From the NCBI GenBank assembly GCA_033764095.1, contig JANRJF010000405.1, forward strand, positions 1 to 36,813: a stretch of DNA of 36,813 bases, in the 5' to 3' direction. How positions within the stretch are numbered: the stretch's first letter is position 1; each line of letters opens with the position of its first letter. Below, one piece after another: positions 30,495 to 36,813 of the stretch. The position numbers were made by a program, and so were the translations under genes. This DNA comes from JBDTMT01 sp033764095 (lineage in GTDB: Bacteria; Desulfobacterota; Binatia; HRBIN30; CADEER01). The notes beneath the pieces are model-generated. The model ran no database searches. It saw nothing but the letters and a program-made list of their open reading frames with translations, and was not told where the DNA came from.

Positions 30495-31919
30495 ATGCAG
30501 ACCAATCTCCTGGTTGGTGGTCGCTTCGTCGCAGGTGACGGCGGCGCCGAGGTGATCCTCAACCCAGCCACCGGCGTCCGCATCGCCGACATCCCCTCCG
30601 CCTCGACGGCGCAGATCGATGCGGCGGTGGCCGCCGCCAGCGAGGCGTTTCCCGGCTGGAGCGGCACGCCGCCGGCCGGGCGCGCCGCGGCGTTGCTGGC
30701 GCTCGCCGATCGCATCGAAGCCGACGCCGACGCCTTCGCGGCGTTGGAGAGCCTCAACTGCGGCAAACCGTTGGCGCGCGCCCGCGAGGACGAGCTGCCG
30801 GCGATCGTCGACTGCTTCCGCTTCTTCGCCGGCGCGGCGCGCTGCCTGCCGGCGAGCGCGGCGGGCGAGTACCTGGCCGGCTTCACCAGCATGACGCGGC
30901 GCGATCCGGTCGGCGTGGTGGGCTCGATCGCGCCGTGGAACTACCCGCTGATGATGGCGGCGTGGAAGATCGCGCCGGCGCTGGCGGCGGGGAACACCGT
31001 GGTGCTGAAACCCTCCGAGCAGACGCCGTTGACGACGCTCAAGCTCGCCGCGCTGATGCACGAGCTCTTCCCCAGCGGCGTGTTCAACCTGGTGCTGGGG
31101 CGCGGCGAGACGGTCGGCGCGCCGTTGGTCGCGCACCCCGGCGTGCACATGGTGTCGCTCACCGGCGACATCGCCACCGGCCGCAGCGTGCTGGAGGCGG
31201 CGGCGAAGACGATCAAGCGCACCCATCTCGAGCTCGGCGGCAAGGCGCCGGTGATCGTCTTCGACGACGCCGACATCGCCGCCGTGGTCGAGGGCGTGCG
31301 CACCTTCGGCTACTACAACGCCGGGCAGGACTGCACCGCCGCCTGCCGCATCTTCGCCGGCGCCAAGGTGTACGAGCGCGTCGTCGCCGACCTCGCCAGC
31401 GCCGCGGCCAGCCTCAAGCGCGGCGCGCCGGACGACGCCGCCACCGAGCTCGGCCCGCTGATCAGCGACCAGCAGCGCGCGCGCGTCGCCGGCTTCGTCG
31501 ACCGCGCCCGTGCCGCCACGCACATCGAGATCGTCACCGGCGGCAAGCCGGGCGCCGGCAACGGCTTCTACTACGAGCCGACGGTGATCGCCGGCGCGCT
31601 GGCGGCCGACGAGATCGTGCAGCGCGAGGTGTTCGGCCCGGTGGTCTCGGTGACCCGCTTCAGCGAGCCCGACGACGCGGTGCGCTGGGCGAACGACTCG
31701 CCCTACGGGCTCGCCTCGTCGGTGTGGACGCGCGACGTCGGCCGCGCCATGGCGACCGCGGCGCGGCTGCAGTACGGCTGCACCTGGATCAACACCCACT
31801 TCATGCTGGTGAACGAGATGCCGCACGGCGGCATGAAGTCGTCCGGCTACGGCAAGGACATGTCCGCCTATGCGCTGGAGGACTACACCGTCGTCCGCCA
31901 CGTGATGGTCAAGCACTGA
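30495..31919 (+). CDS. patD: Gamma-aminobutyraldehyde dehydrogenase (PatD/YdcW-type ALDH)
   Basis: This 474-aa NAD-dependent aldehyde dehydrogenase is the same length as E. coli PatD. Catalytic residues are at the same numbers as in the E. coli enzyme (from memory): Asn149 (APWNYPLMM), Glu246 (LELGGKAP) and Cys280 (AGQDCTAACR). It would oxidise 4-aminobutanal from putrescine to GABA in the cytosol; betaine aldehyde is an alternative substrate in this subfamily. The ATG at 30495 has GGAGGCGAA upstream and gives MQTNLLVGGRFVAGDG, the family N-terminus. It heads a five-gene operon with an ABC transporter of the PotABCD/YdcSTUV type (15 bp to the ATPase), which supports a polyamine-derived substrate. 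No putrescine transaminase is in the window. Confidence 0.93.
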   Translation: MQTNLLVGGRFVAGDGGAEVILNPATGVRIADIPSASTAQIDAAVAAASEAFPGWSGTPPAGRAAALLALADRIEADADAFAALESLNCGKPLARAREDELPAIVDCFRFFAGAARCLPASAAGEYLAGFTSMTRRDPVGVVGSIAPWNYPLMMAAWKIAPALAAGNTVVLKPSEQTPLTTLKLAALMHELFPSGVFNLVLGRGETVGAPLVAHPGVHMVSLTGDIATGRSVLEAAAKTIKRTHLELGGKAPVIVFDDADIAAVVEGVRTFGYYNAGQDCTAACRIFAGAKVYERVVADLASAAASLKRGAPDDAATELGPLISDQQRARVAGFVDRARAATHIEIVTGGKPGAGNGFYYEPTVIAGALAADEIVQREVFGPVVSVTRFSEPDDAVRWANDSPYGLASSVWTRDVGRAMATAARLQYGCTWINTHFMLVNEMPHGGMKSSGYGKDMSAYALEDYTVVRHVMVKH

Positions 31920-31934
31920 GCGCCAGGCAGGACG

Positions 31935-32978
31935 GTGGACGGTCCGCAGCACGCCCCGGCTGACTCCGCGCGCGCCGACGCGCCGATCATCCGGATCGAC
32001 GCGGTGCGCAAGACCTACCGCGACGTCGTCGCGGTGGACCACGTCGACCTGGAGATCGCGCGCGGCGAGTTCTTCACCATGCTCGGGCCGTCCGGCTCGG
32101 GAAAGACCACCACGCTGCGGCTGATCGCCGGCTTCGAGAAGCCCGACCGCGGCCACATCGCCCTCGACGGGCAGGACGTCACCGGCCTGCCGCCGTTCGC
32201 GCGCAACGTCAACACCGTCTTCCAGGACTACGCGCTGTTCCCGCACATGACGGTGGCGGCGAACATCGCCTACGGACTGGAGTGCCGCAACGTGCCGCGC
32301 GCCGAGATCGCGCCGCGCGTGCAGGAGGCGCTGCGCATGGTGCGGCTGGAGGGCTTCGGCGAGCGCCGTCCCGCGCACCTCTCCGGCGGCCAACGCCAGC
32401 GCGTCGGCCTGGCGCGCGCCATCGTCAACCGCCCGGCGGTGCTGCTGCTCGACGAGCCGCTCGGCGCGCTCGACCTGAAGCTGCGCCAGGAGATGCAGTC
32501 GGAGCTCAAGCGCATCCAGAGCGCCGTCGGCCTCACCTTCCTCTACGTCACCCACGACCAGGAGGAAGCGCTGACCATGAGCGACCGCATCGCCATCTTC
32601 AACCACGGCCGCATCGTGCAGATCGGCACACCAGCGGAGATCTACGAGCGCCCGGTGAACGAGTTCGTCGCCGGCTTCGTCGGCACATCCAACATTCTGG
32701 CGCGCGACGGCAAGCGCCTGCTGCTGCGGCCGGAGAAGATCCACATCGCCGCCGCGCGCGCGGCGTTCGCCGAGCCCGAGCTGCACGTCGAGGACGGCGA
32801 GCTGCTCGACACGGTCTACGTCGGCATGTTCACGCGCTACCGCGTCGCGCTGCGCGACGGCGCGATACTCACGGTGGTACGGCAGAACCTCGATCGCGCG
32901 GCGCCGCCGCTGCGCGCCCACCCCGGCGCCAGCGTCGCAGTGGCGTGGCGTCCGGACCACCTGACGGAGCTGTCCTGA
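31935..32978 (+). CDS. ydcT: Polyamine-type ABC transporter ATPase (PotA/YdcT)
   Basis: This 347-aa cytosolic ATPase energises the importer. Walker A is GPSGSGKTT (about 53-61), the Q-loop VFQDYALFPH, the signature LSGGQRQRVGLARA, Walker B VLLLDEPLGALD and the H-loop YVTHDQEEA. A C-terminal TOBE-type beta domain follows (about 265-345: LLLRPEKIHIAAARAA and VGMFTRYRVAL). The start is GTG at 31935, 15 bp after the patD stop, with AGGCAGGA upstream; conserved sequence starts at about residue 18 (IIRIDAVRKTY), so the first residues are a variable tail. It is the second gene of the patD operon and its partners are the binding protein and two permeases that follow. Confidence 0.94.
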   Translation: MDGPQHAPADSARADAPIIRIDAVRKTYRDVVAVDHVDLEIARGEFFTMLGPSGSGKTTTLRLIAGFEKPDRGHIALDGQDVTGLPPFARNVNTVFQDYALFPHMTVAANIAYGLECRNVPRAEIAPRVQEALRMVRLEGFGERRPAHLSGGQRQRVGLARAIVNRPAVLLLDEPLGALDLKLRQEMQSELKRIQSAVGLTFLYVTHDQEEALTMSDRIAIFNHGRIVQIGTPAEIYERPVNEFVAGFVGTSNILARDGKRLLLRPEKIHIAAARAAFAEPELHVEDGELLDTVYVGMFTRYRVALRDGAILTVVRQNLDRAAPPLRAHPGASVAVAWRPDHLTELS

Positions 32979-33000
32979 CCGCTCTCACAGAGGAGGAGCC

Positions 33001-34158
33001 ATGACCGCATCACGTTCGCGACACGCGATCACCAGTGCACTGCTCGGGGCCGTCGTCGGCTGCGCGACGCCGACACTCGCCGCGCCGGTGCAACCGAACT
33101 ACCCCAAGGCGATCGGCAAGGGCGAGGGCGCGCTCAACATCGTCGCCTGGGAAGGGTACGCGGAGGACGCCTGGATCAAACCGTTCGAAGCGGAGACCGG
33201 CTGCAAGGTGAACCGCAAGTACGCCGGCTCGTCGGACGAGATGGTGACGCTGATGCGCCAGGGCGGCGGCGGCGAGTACGACCTCGTCTCGGCCTCCGGC
33301 GACGCCAGCCTGCGGCTGATCCACGGCGGCGACGTGCAGCCGATCGACGTCAAACTCATCCCCGACTTCGCCAACTTCGTCGCCGAGCTGCAGGCGCCGC
33401 CGCACAACACGATCAACGGCATCCACTACGGGCTGTCGTACGAGTGGGGCCCGAACGTCCTGCTCTACAACACCGAGAAGGTGACCCCGGCGCCGACCAG
33501 CTGGGCGGCGATCTACGACCCGGCATACAAGGGCAAGATCACCGTACCCGACAACCCGATCCAGATTGCCGACGCGGCGCTCTACCTCTCCGTGAAGGAT
33601 CCGAGCCTGGGCATCACGGATCCCTACGAGCTGACCGAGAAGCAACTCGACGCCGCCGTCGCCCTGCTCAAGCAACAGCAGCCGCTGATCAAGAAGTACT
33701 GGGCGCTGGCCTCGGACGAGATCGAGCTCTTCAAGAACGGCGACGCGGTGATCGGCGCGGCGTGGCCCTATCAGACGATCACGCTGAAGGCCGCCTGCGC
33801 CAAGGTCGAGGACACCATCCCGAAGGAGGGGGCGACCGGCTGGGCCGACAGCTGGATGCTGTCGGGCAAGGCCAAGCACCCGAACTGCGCCTACAAGTTC
33901 ATGGCCTACGTCTCGACTCCGGCGGTGCAGGCGCAGCAGGCGCTGTTCTTCGGTGAGACGCCGGCAAACCTGAAAGCCTGCGCGGCGATGGACGCGGCCG
34001 AGGCGGGCTCGTGCGCCAAGTACCACCTCAACGAGGCGGGCACCTACATCAAGCAGATCAAGTTCTGGAAGACGCCGCAGCCGACCTGCAGCGACGGCTC
34101 CAAGCACTGCACCGGCTACAACGTCTGGCAGCAGAAGTGGCAGGAGATCAAAGGGTGA
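33001..34158 (+). CDS. ydcS: Polyamine-type ABC substrate-binding protein (PotD/YdcS-like)
   Basis: This 385-aa periplasmic or lipid-anchored binding protein has an N-terminal signal (HAITSALLGAVVGCATPTLA). The text VVGC could be a lipobox at Cys21, while ordinary cleavage after TLAA is equally possible. The mature domain shows the PotD-type start EGALNIVAWEGYAEDAWIKPF, then ETGCKVNRKYAGSSDEMVTLM, GEYDLVSASGDASLRLI, and the central YEWGPNVLLYNTEKV. Length is close to E. coli YdcS (about 380 aa). A strong AGAGGAGGAG precedes the ATG at 33001, which suits a binding protein made in excess over the permeases. Extra cysteines near the C-terminus (PTCSDGSKHCTGY) suggest a disulfide. The last codon overlaps the GTG of the permease gene. 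Confidence 0.93.
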   Translation: MTASRSRHAITSALLGAVVGCATPTLAAPVQPNYPKAIGKGEGALNIVAWEGYAEDAWIKPFEAETGCKVNRKYAGSSDEMVTLMRQGGGGEYDLVSASGDASLRLIHGGDVQPIDVKLIPDFANFVAELQAPPHNTINGIHYGLSYEWGPNVLLYNTEKVTPAPTSWAAIYDPAYKGKITVPDNPIQIADAALYLSVKDPSLGITDPYELTEKQLDAAVALLKQQQPLIKKYWALASDEIELFKNGDAVIGAAWPYQTITLKAACAKVEDTIPKEGATGWADSWMLSGKAKHPNCAYKFMAYVSTPAVQAQQALFFGETPANLKACAAMDAAEAGSCAKYHLNEAGTYIKQIKFWKTPQPTCSDGSKHCTGYNVWQQKWQEIKG

Positions 34159-35069
34159 GCGCACCCGTCGCGCCACGGGCGGCGACGCCGATGACCGGCG
34201 TTCGCCGCCTGTGGGCGGCGCTGTGGCGGCGGCCGTCGGCCGGCGCTGGGCTGCTGCTGGCGCTGCCGCTCGGCTGGCTGGTGCTCATCTACCTGGCGGC
34301 GCTGGCGGCGCTGTTCGTCTCCGCCTTCTGGACCGTCGACGTCTTCACCGGCGACATCGACCGCACCTGGACGCTCGCCAACTTCCAGGCCATCTTCGCC
34401 AGCGAGACCTATCGCCGCATCGCGCTGCGCACGATCCTGATGGCGGCGGCAGTGACGCTCACCGACGTCGTGCTCGCGTTTCCCGTCGCCTACTACATGG
34501 TGCGCGTCGCCAGCCCGAACGAGCGCACCGTGCTGTTCGTGCTGGTGCTGGTGCCGTTGTGGTCGTCGTACCTGGCACGCGTCTACGCCTGGCGGCTGAT
34601 CTTCGCCGCCGACGGCGTGCTCAACTGGACACTGCGCGGGCTCGGCTTCGACGGCGTCGCGATCGGCTACACCAACTGGGCGATGTGGGTGGTCTTCTCG
34701 TATCTCTGGCTGCCGTTCATGATCCTGCCGATCTACGCCGCCATCGAACGCATCCCGCCGTCGCTGCTGGAGGCCTCGCAGGATCTCGGCGCGCGCGCCG
34801 CGCGCACGCTGCGGCGGGTCATCCTGCCGCTGGCGCTGCCCGGCGTGGTGGCGGGCTCGATCTTCACCTTCTCGCTGACGCTCGGCGACTACATCACGCC
34901 GGTGCTGGTCGGCGGGCCGGGATCCGACTTCATCGGCAACGTCGTCTACGCCAACGTCGGCATCGCCAACAACGTGCCGTTCGCCGCCGCCTACGCCGCC
35001 CTGCCGCTGGCGATGATGGGACTGTATCTCGCCATCGCGCGCCGGCTCGGCGCCTTCGACGTGATGTGA
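34155..35069 (+). CDS. ydcU: Polyamine-type ABC permease (PotB/YdcU)
   Basis: This 304-aa inner-membrane permease has six predicted helices, beginning with GLLLALPLGWLVLIYLAALA (about 29-48), followed by a periplasmic loop and the BPD_transp_1 domain (about 80-300). The EAA coupling motif is LLEASQDLGARAARTLRRVI near residues 205-224. The GTG at 34155 overlaps the stop of the binding-protein gene (GTGA), implying coupled translation; an ATG at 34191 would shorten the tail. It pairs with the next permease to form the transport channel. Length is close to E. coli YdcU (about 313 aa). Confidence 0.92.
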   Translation: MSAPVAPRAATPMTGVRRLWAALWRRPSAGAGLLLALPLGWLVLIYLAALAALFVSAFWTVDVFTGDIDRTWTLANFQAIFASETYRRIALRTILMAAAVTLTDVVLAFPVAYYMVRVASPNERTVLFVLVLVPLWSSYLARVYAWRLIFAADGVLNWTLRGLGFDGVAIGYTNWAMWVVFSYLWLPFMILPIYAAIERIPPSLLEASQDLGARAARTLRRVILPLALPGVVAGSIFTFSLTLGDYITPVLVGGPGSDFIGNVVYANVGIANNVPFAAAYAALPLAMMGLYLAIARRLGAFDVM

Positions 35070-35074
35070 GGCGC

Positions 35075-35869
35075 ATGGAATCGCGTGCGGCGAAGCTGGC
35101 GTTGCGGCTCTGGGTCGGGCTGGTGGTGGCGTTTCTCTTCGCCCCGATCGTGTTGATCGTCGCCTACGCCTTCAACGCTTCGAACATCCAGACCTGGCCG
35201 CCGCCCGGCCTGTCGTTGCGTTGGTTCGCCTCCGCCGTCGCCAACGACGAGATCCGCACCGCGCTGGCGCTGTCGCTGAAGGTGAGCGTCATCGCCACCG
35301 GGCTGGCGCTGCTGCTCGGCTCGATGGCGGCGCTCGCGGTCCACAAGTTCGCCTTCTTCGGCCGGGAGACCGTCTCGTTCCTGGTCGTCCTGCCGATCGC
35401 GCTGCCGGGCATCATCACCGGCATGGCGCTCAACTCGTTCTTCGTCTTCTGGGGCGTCGGCCTGTCGCTGTGGACGATCATCATCGGCCACGCCACGTTC
35501 TGCATCGTGATCGTCTACAACAACGTCATCGCCCGTCTGCGCCGCCTGCCGGCATCGCTGGAGGAGGCGTCGATGGACCTCGGCGCCGATCCGTGGCGCA
35601 CCTTCCGCCGCATCACGCTGCCGATGATGTCCACCGCCCTGCTCGCCGGCGCGCTGCTCGCCTTCGCCCTGTCGTTCGACGAGGTGATCGTCACCACCTT
35701 CACCGCCGGCGCGCAGAACACGCTGCCGTTGTGGATCTTCGGCGCCATCCGCCTCGGCCAGCGGCTGCCCGAGGTGAACGTCGTCGTGCTGGTGGTGATG
35801 GCGGCGACCTTCATTCCCGTCCTGCTCGCCTATCGGCTCACCCGCGACGAGGGCGGGATGGTGAAATGA
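35075..35869 (+). CDS. ydcV: Polyamine-type ABC permease (PotC/YdcV)
   Basis: This 264-aa inner-membrane permease is the same length as E. coli YdcV. Its first helix is LRLWVGLVVAFLFAPIVLIV (about 11-30); conserved PotC features include AYAFNASNIQTWPPPGLSLRW (periplasmic loop) and the coupling motif LEEASMDLGADPWRTFRRIT (about 161-180). It contacts the ATPase and forms a heterodimer with the preceding permease. The ATG at 35075 is 5 bp after the previous stop. It is the last gene of the operon; the next gene is convergent, 16 bp away, without a visible terminator hairpin with a T-tract. Confidence 0.93.
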   Translation: MESRAAKLALRLWVGLVVAFLFAPIVLIVAYAFNASNIQTWPPPGLSLRWFASAVANDEIRTALALSLKVSVIATGLALLLGSMAALAVHKFAFFGRETVSFLVVLPIALPGIITGMALNSFFVFWGVGLSLWTIIIGHATFCIVIVYNNVIARLRRLPASLEEASMDLGADPWRTFRRITLPMMSTALLAGALLAFALSFDEVIVTTFTAGAQNTLPLWIFGAIRLGQRLPEVNVVVLVVMAATFIPVLLAYRLTRDEGGMVK

Positions 35870-35885
35870 CGCGGCCGGCGCGCGG

Positions 35886-36785
35886 CTATCCGACCGGGAT
35901 GTGGAGGGTGCAGACCAGCCCGTCGCCGCGAAAGTCGAGCTGCGCCTCTCCCGCCAGCTCGTGGCCGACGGTGCCTTCGATCAGGCGCAGTCCATAGCCA
36001 GGCACGCGTCCCGCGGTGGGCGGGGGACCGCCGCTCTCGCGCCAACTGAGGCGCAGCGTGGCGTCACCGGTACGCGCCCAGGCGACGGCGACCCGGCCGC
36101 CCTGCCGTGACCATGCCCCGTACTTCGCCGCGTTGGTCGCCAGCTCGTGCAGCACCACCGTCAGCGGGCCGACCTTGGACGCGGCGAGGGTCGCCGCGTC
36201 GCCGTCGGCCAGCAGATGGTCGGATCCGACGCTGGCGAAGGGCGCCAGCGTCATGCGGACCACGTCGCCGACGCGCATCGGTGCCCAATTCGAGCGCGCC
36301 AGACTCTCGTGGGTGCGGGCGATGGCGCGCACCCGTCCGATGACCCTGGCGCGAAAGTCCTCCAGGTCGGTGGCGTGATCAGCGCTGCGTTCGGCGAGCG
36401 CGATGATGGTGGCGAGGGTGTTCTTCACCCGATGGTCCAGCTCGGCGAGAAGACGACGCTGATGATGGAGCGCGTGGTCGCGCTCGCCAATCAATCCGCC
36501 GCCGGTGAGGCTGACGCTGCCCACCACGGCGAGAAACAGCCAGAGCGAGAGCATGCCCGAGCCCGGCGGCTGGGCGATGAACGGTCCGATGCCGAGCCCC
36601 GTCCCGACGACGAGCACCATCGCCACCGTCGCCACGGCCAGGTACAGGCCGCGAAGTCCGGCGCGGGCCAATATCCAGGGGAACAGGAAGGCGAACGCGT
36701 ACGGCAGCGAGACGAGGCGCTCGCCGAGCGCCAGCACCAGCGCGGCGACGAGCACGACGGACAGCGCCATGGCGGCCTTCTCCAT
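35886..36785 (-). CDS. HWE-family sensor histidine kinase with short membrane domain
   Basis: This 299-aa kinase has four hydrophobic segments at the N-terminus (about 6-20, 26-44, 48-70, 78-98), resembling the DUF4118/MASE-type sensors often fused to such kinases. The HWE/HisKA_2 catalytic part carries phospho-acceptor His118 (LAELDHRVKNTL), an N-box VVLHELATNAAKYGA with the family His213 and Asn219, the W-x-E motif W248-R-E250 (SWRESGGP), and GYGLRLIEG. It should autophosphorylate and transfer to a response regulator not seen in the window. The frame has no stop between the ATG at 36785 and the window end, so a longer protein starting outside is possible. It is convergent with the transporter operon. 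Confidence 0.87.
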   Translation of the reverse strand: MEKAAMALSVVLVAALVLALGERLVSLPYAFAFLFPWILARAGLRGLYLAVATVAMVLVVGTGLGIGPFIAQPPGSGMLSLWLFLAVVGSVSLTGGGLIGERDHALHHQRRLLAELDHRVKNTLATIIALAERSADHATDLEDFRARVIGRVRAIARTHESLARSNWAPMRVGDVVRMTLAPFASVGSDHLLADGDAATLAASKVGPLTVVLHELATNAAKYGAWSRQGGRVAVAWARTGDATLRLSWRESGGPPPTAGRVPGYGLRLIEGTVGHELAGEAQLDFRGDGLVCTLHIPVG

Positions 36786-36813
36786 CGGCGGTGCGGGGTT
36801 CGAGACGATCGGA

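Noticed and set aside
30348..32960. Long minus-strand open frame opposite patD and the ATPase gene
   Set aside because: Spans two well-supported plus-strand genes; composition is antisense-like.

Overview
This is a very GC-rich, almost fully coding bacterial window of about 37 kb. Four things suggest an uncultured deltaproteobacterium-like lineage such as Candidatus Binatia (Binatota/Desulfobacterota_B): the base composition, the secreted proteins with Thr/Pro linkers ending in EF-hand (dockerin-like) repeats, the Cys-rich exported proteins with a CGD...ECDG-type tail, and many intergenic palindromic repeats. That assignment is inference from recalled protein style; no marker gene (rRNA, ribosomal protein) is present. 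No tRNA, rRNA, CRISPR array, prophage or transposase was seen.

Layout. 1-5.5 kb, minus strand: an NCS2-type permease, an AhpC/AhpD peroxidase pair with a TATCAG-N9-CTGATA operator candidate, and a large membrane GAF-class III cyclase. 5.5-11 kb: a YheT-type hydrolase, a possible 57-aa membrane peptide, a SnoaL-like protein, a luciferase-like monooxygenase, a glutathione peroxidase, and a translationally coupled AhpD-like protein/adenylate cyclase pair. 11-16.5 kb: a paraoxonase-type lactonase divergent from a sphingosine-1-phosphate-lyase-like PLP enzyme, a GNAT/META lipoprotein pair, and an orphan membrane histidine kinase. 16.5-24.2 kb: a secreted protein with two four-Cys cohesin-like domains and a dockerin-like tail, overlapping an HSL-type esterase; a GH3 glycosidase; and a TetR regulator (apparently leaderless) followed by a sterol-desaturase-family hydroxylase. 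24.2-30.2 kb: a group of small exported Cys-rich or lipoprotein genes around an Lgt-like membrane enzyme. 30.5-35.9 kb: a five-gene operon for polyamine-type uptake and gamma-aminobutyraldehyde oxidation, equivalent to E. coli ydcSTUV-patD but in a different gene order, followed by a convergent HWE histidine kinase.

Recurring themes are thiol peroxide defence (AhpC, AhpD, an AhpD-like protein, GPx), cyclic-nucleotide and histidine-kinase signalling without local partners, lipid or lactone chemistry (PON-like, S1P-lyase-like, sterol-desaturase-like, esterases) and an unusual set of exported Cys-rich proteins.

The most unusual non-coding content is a set of dispersed palindromic elements. Each is built as (short word)n - spacer - (reverse-complement word)n, with several word families. 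They lie in intergenic gaps, and several sit directly on the stop codons of the preceding genes.
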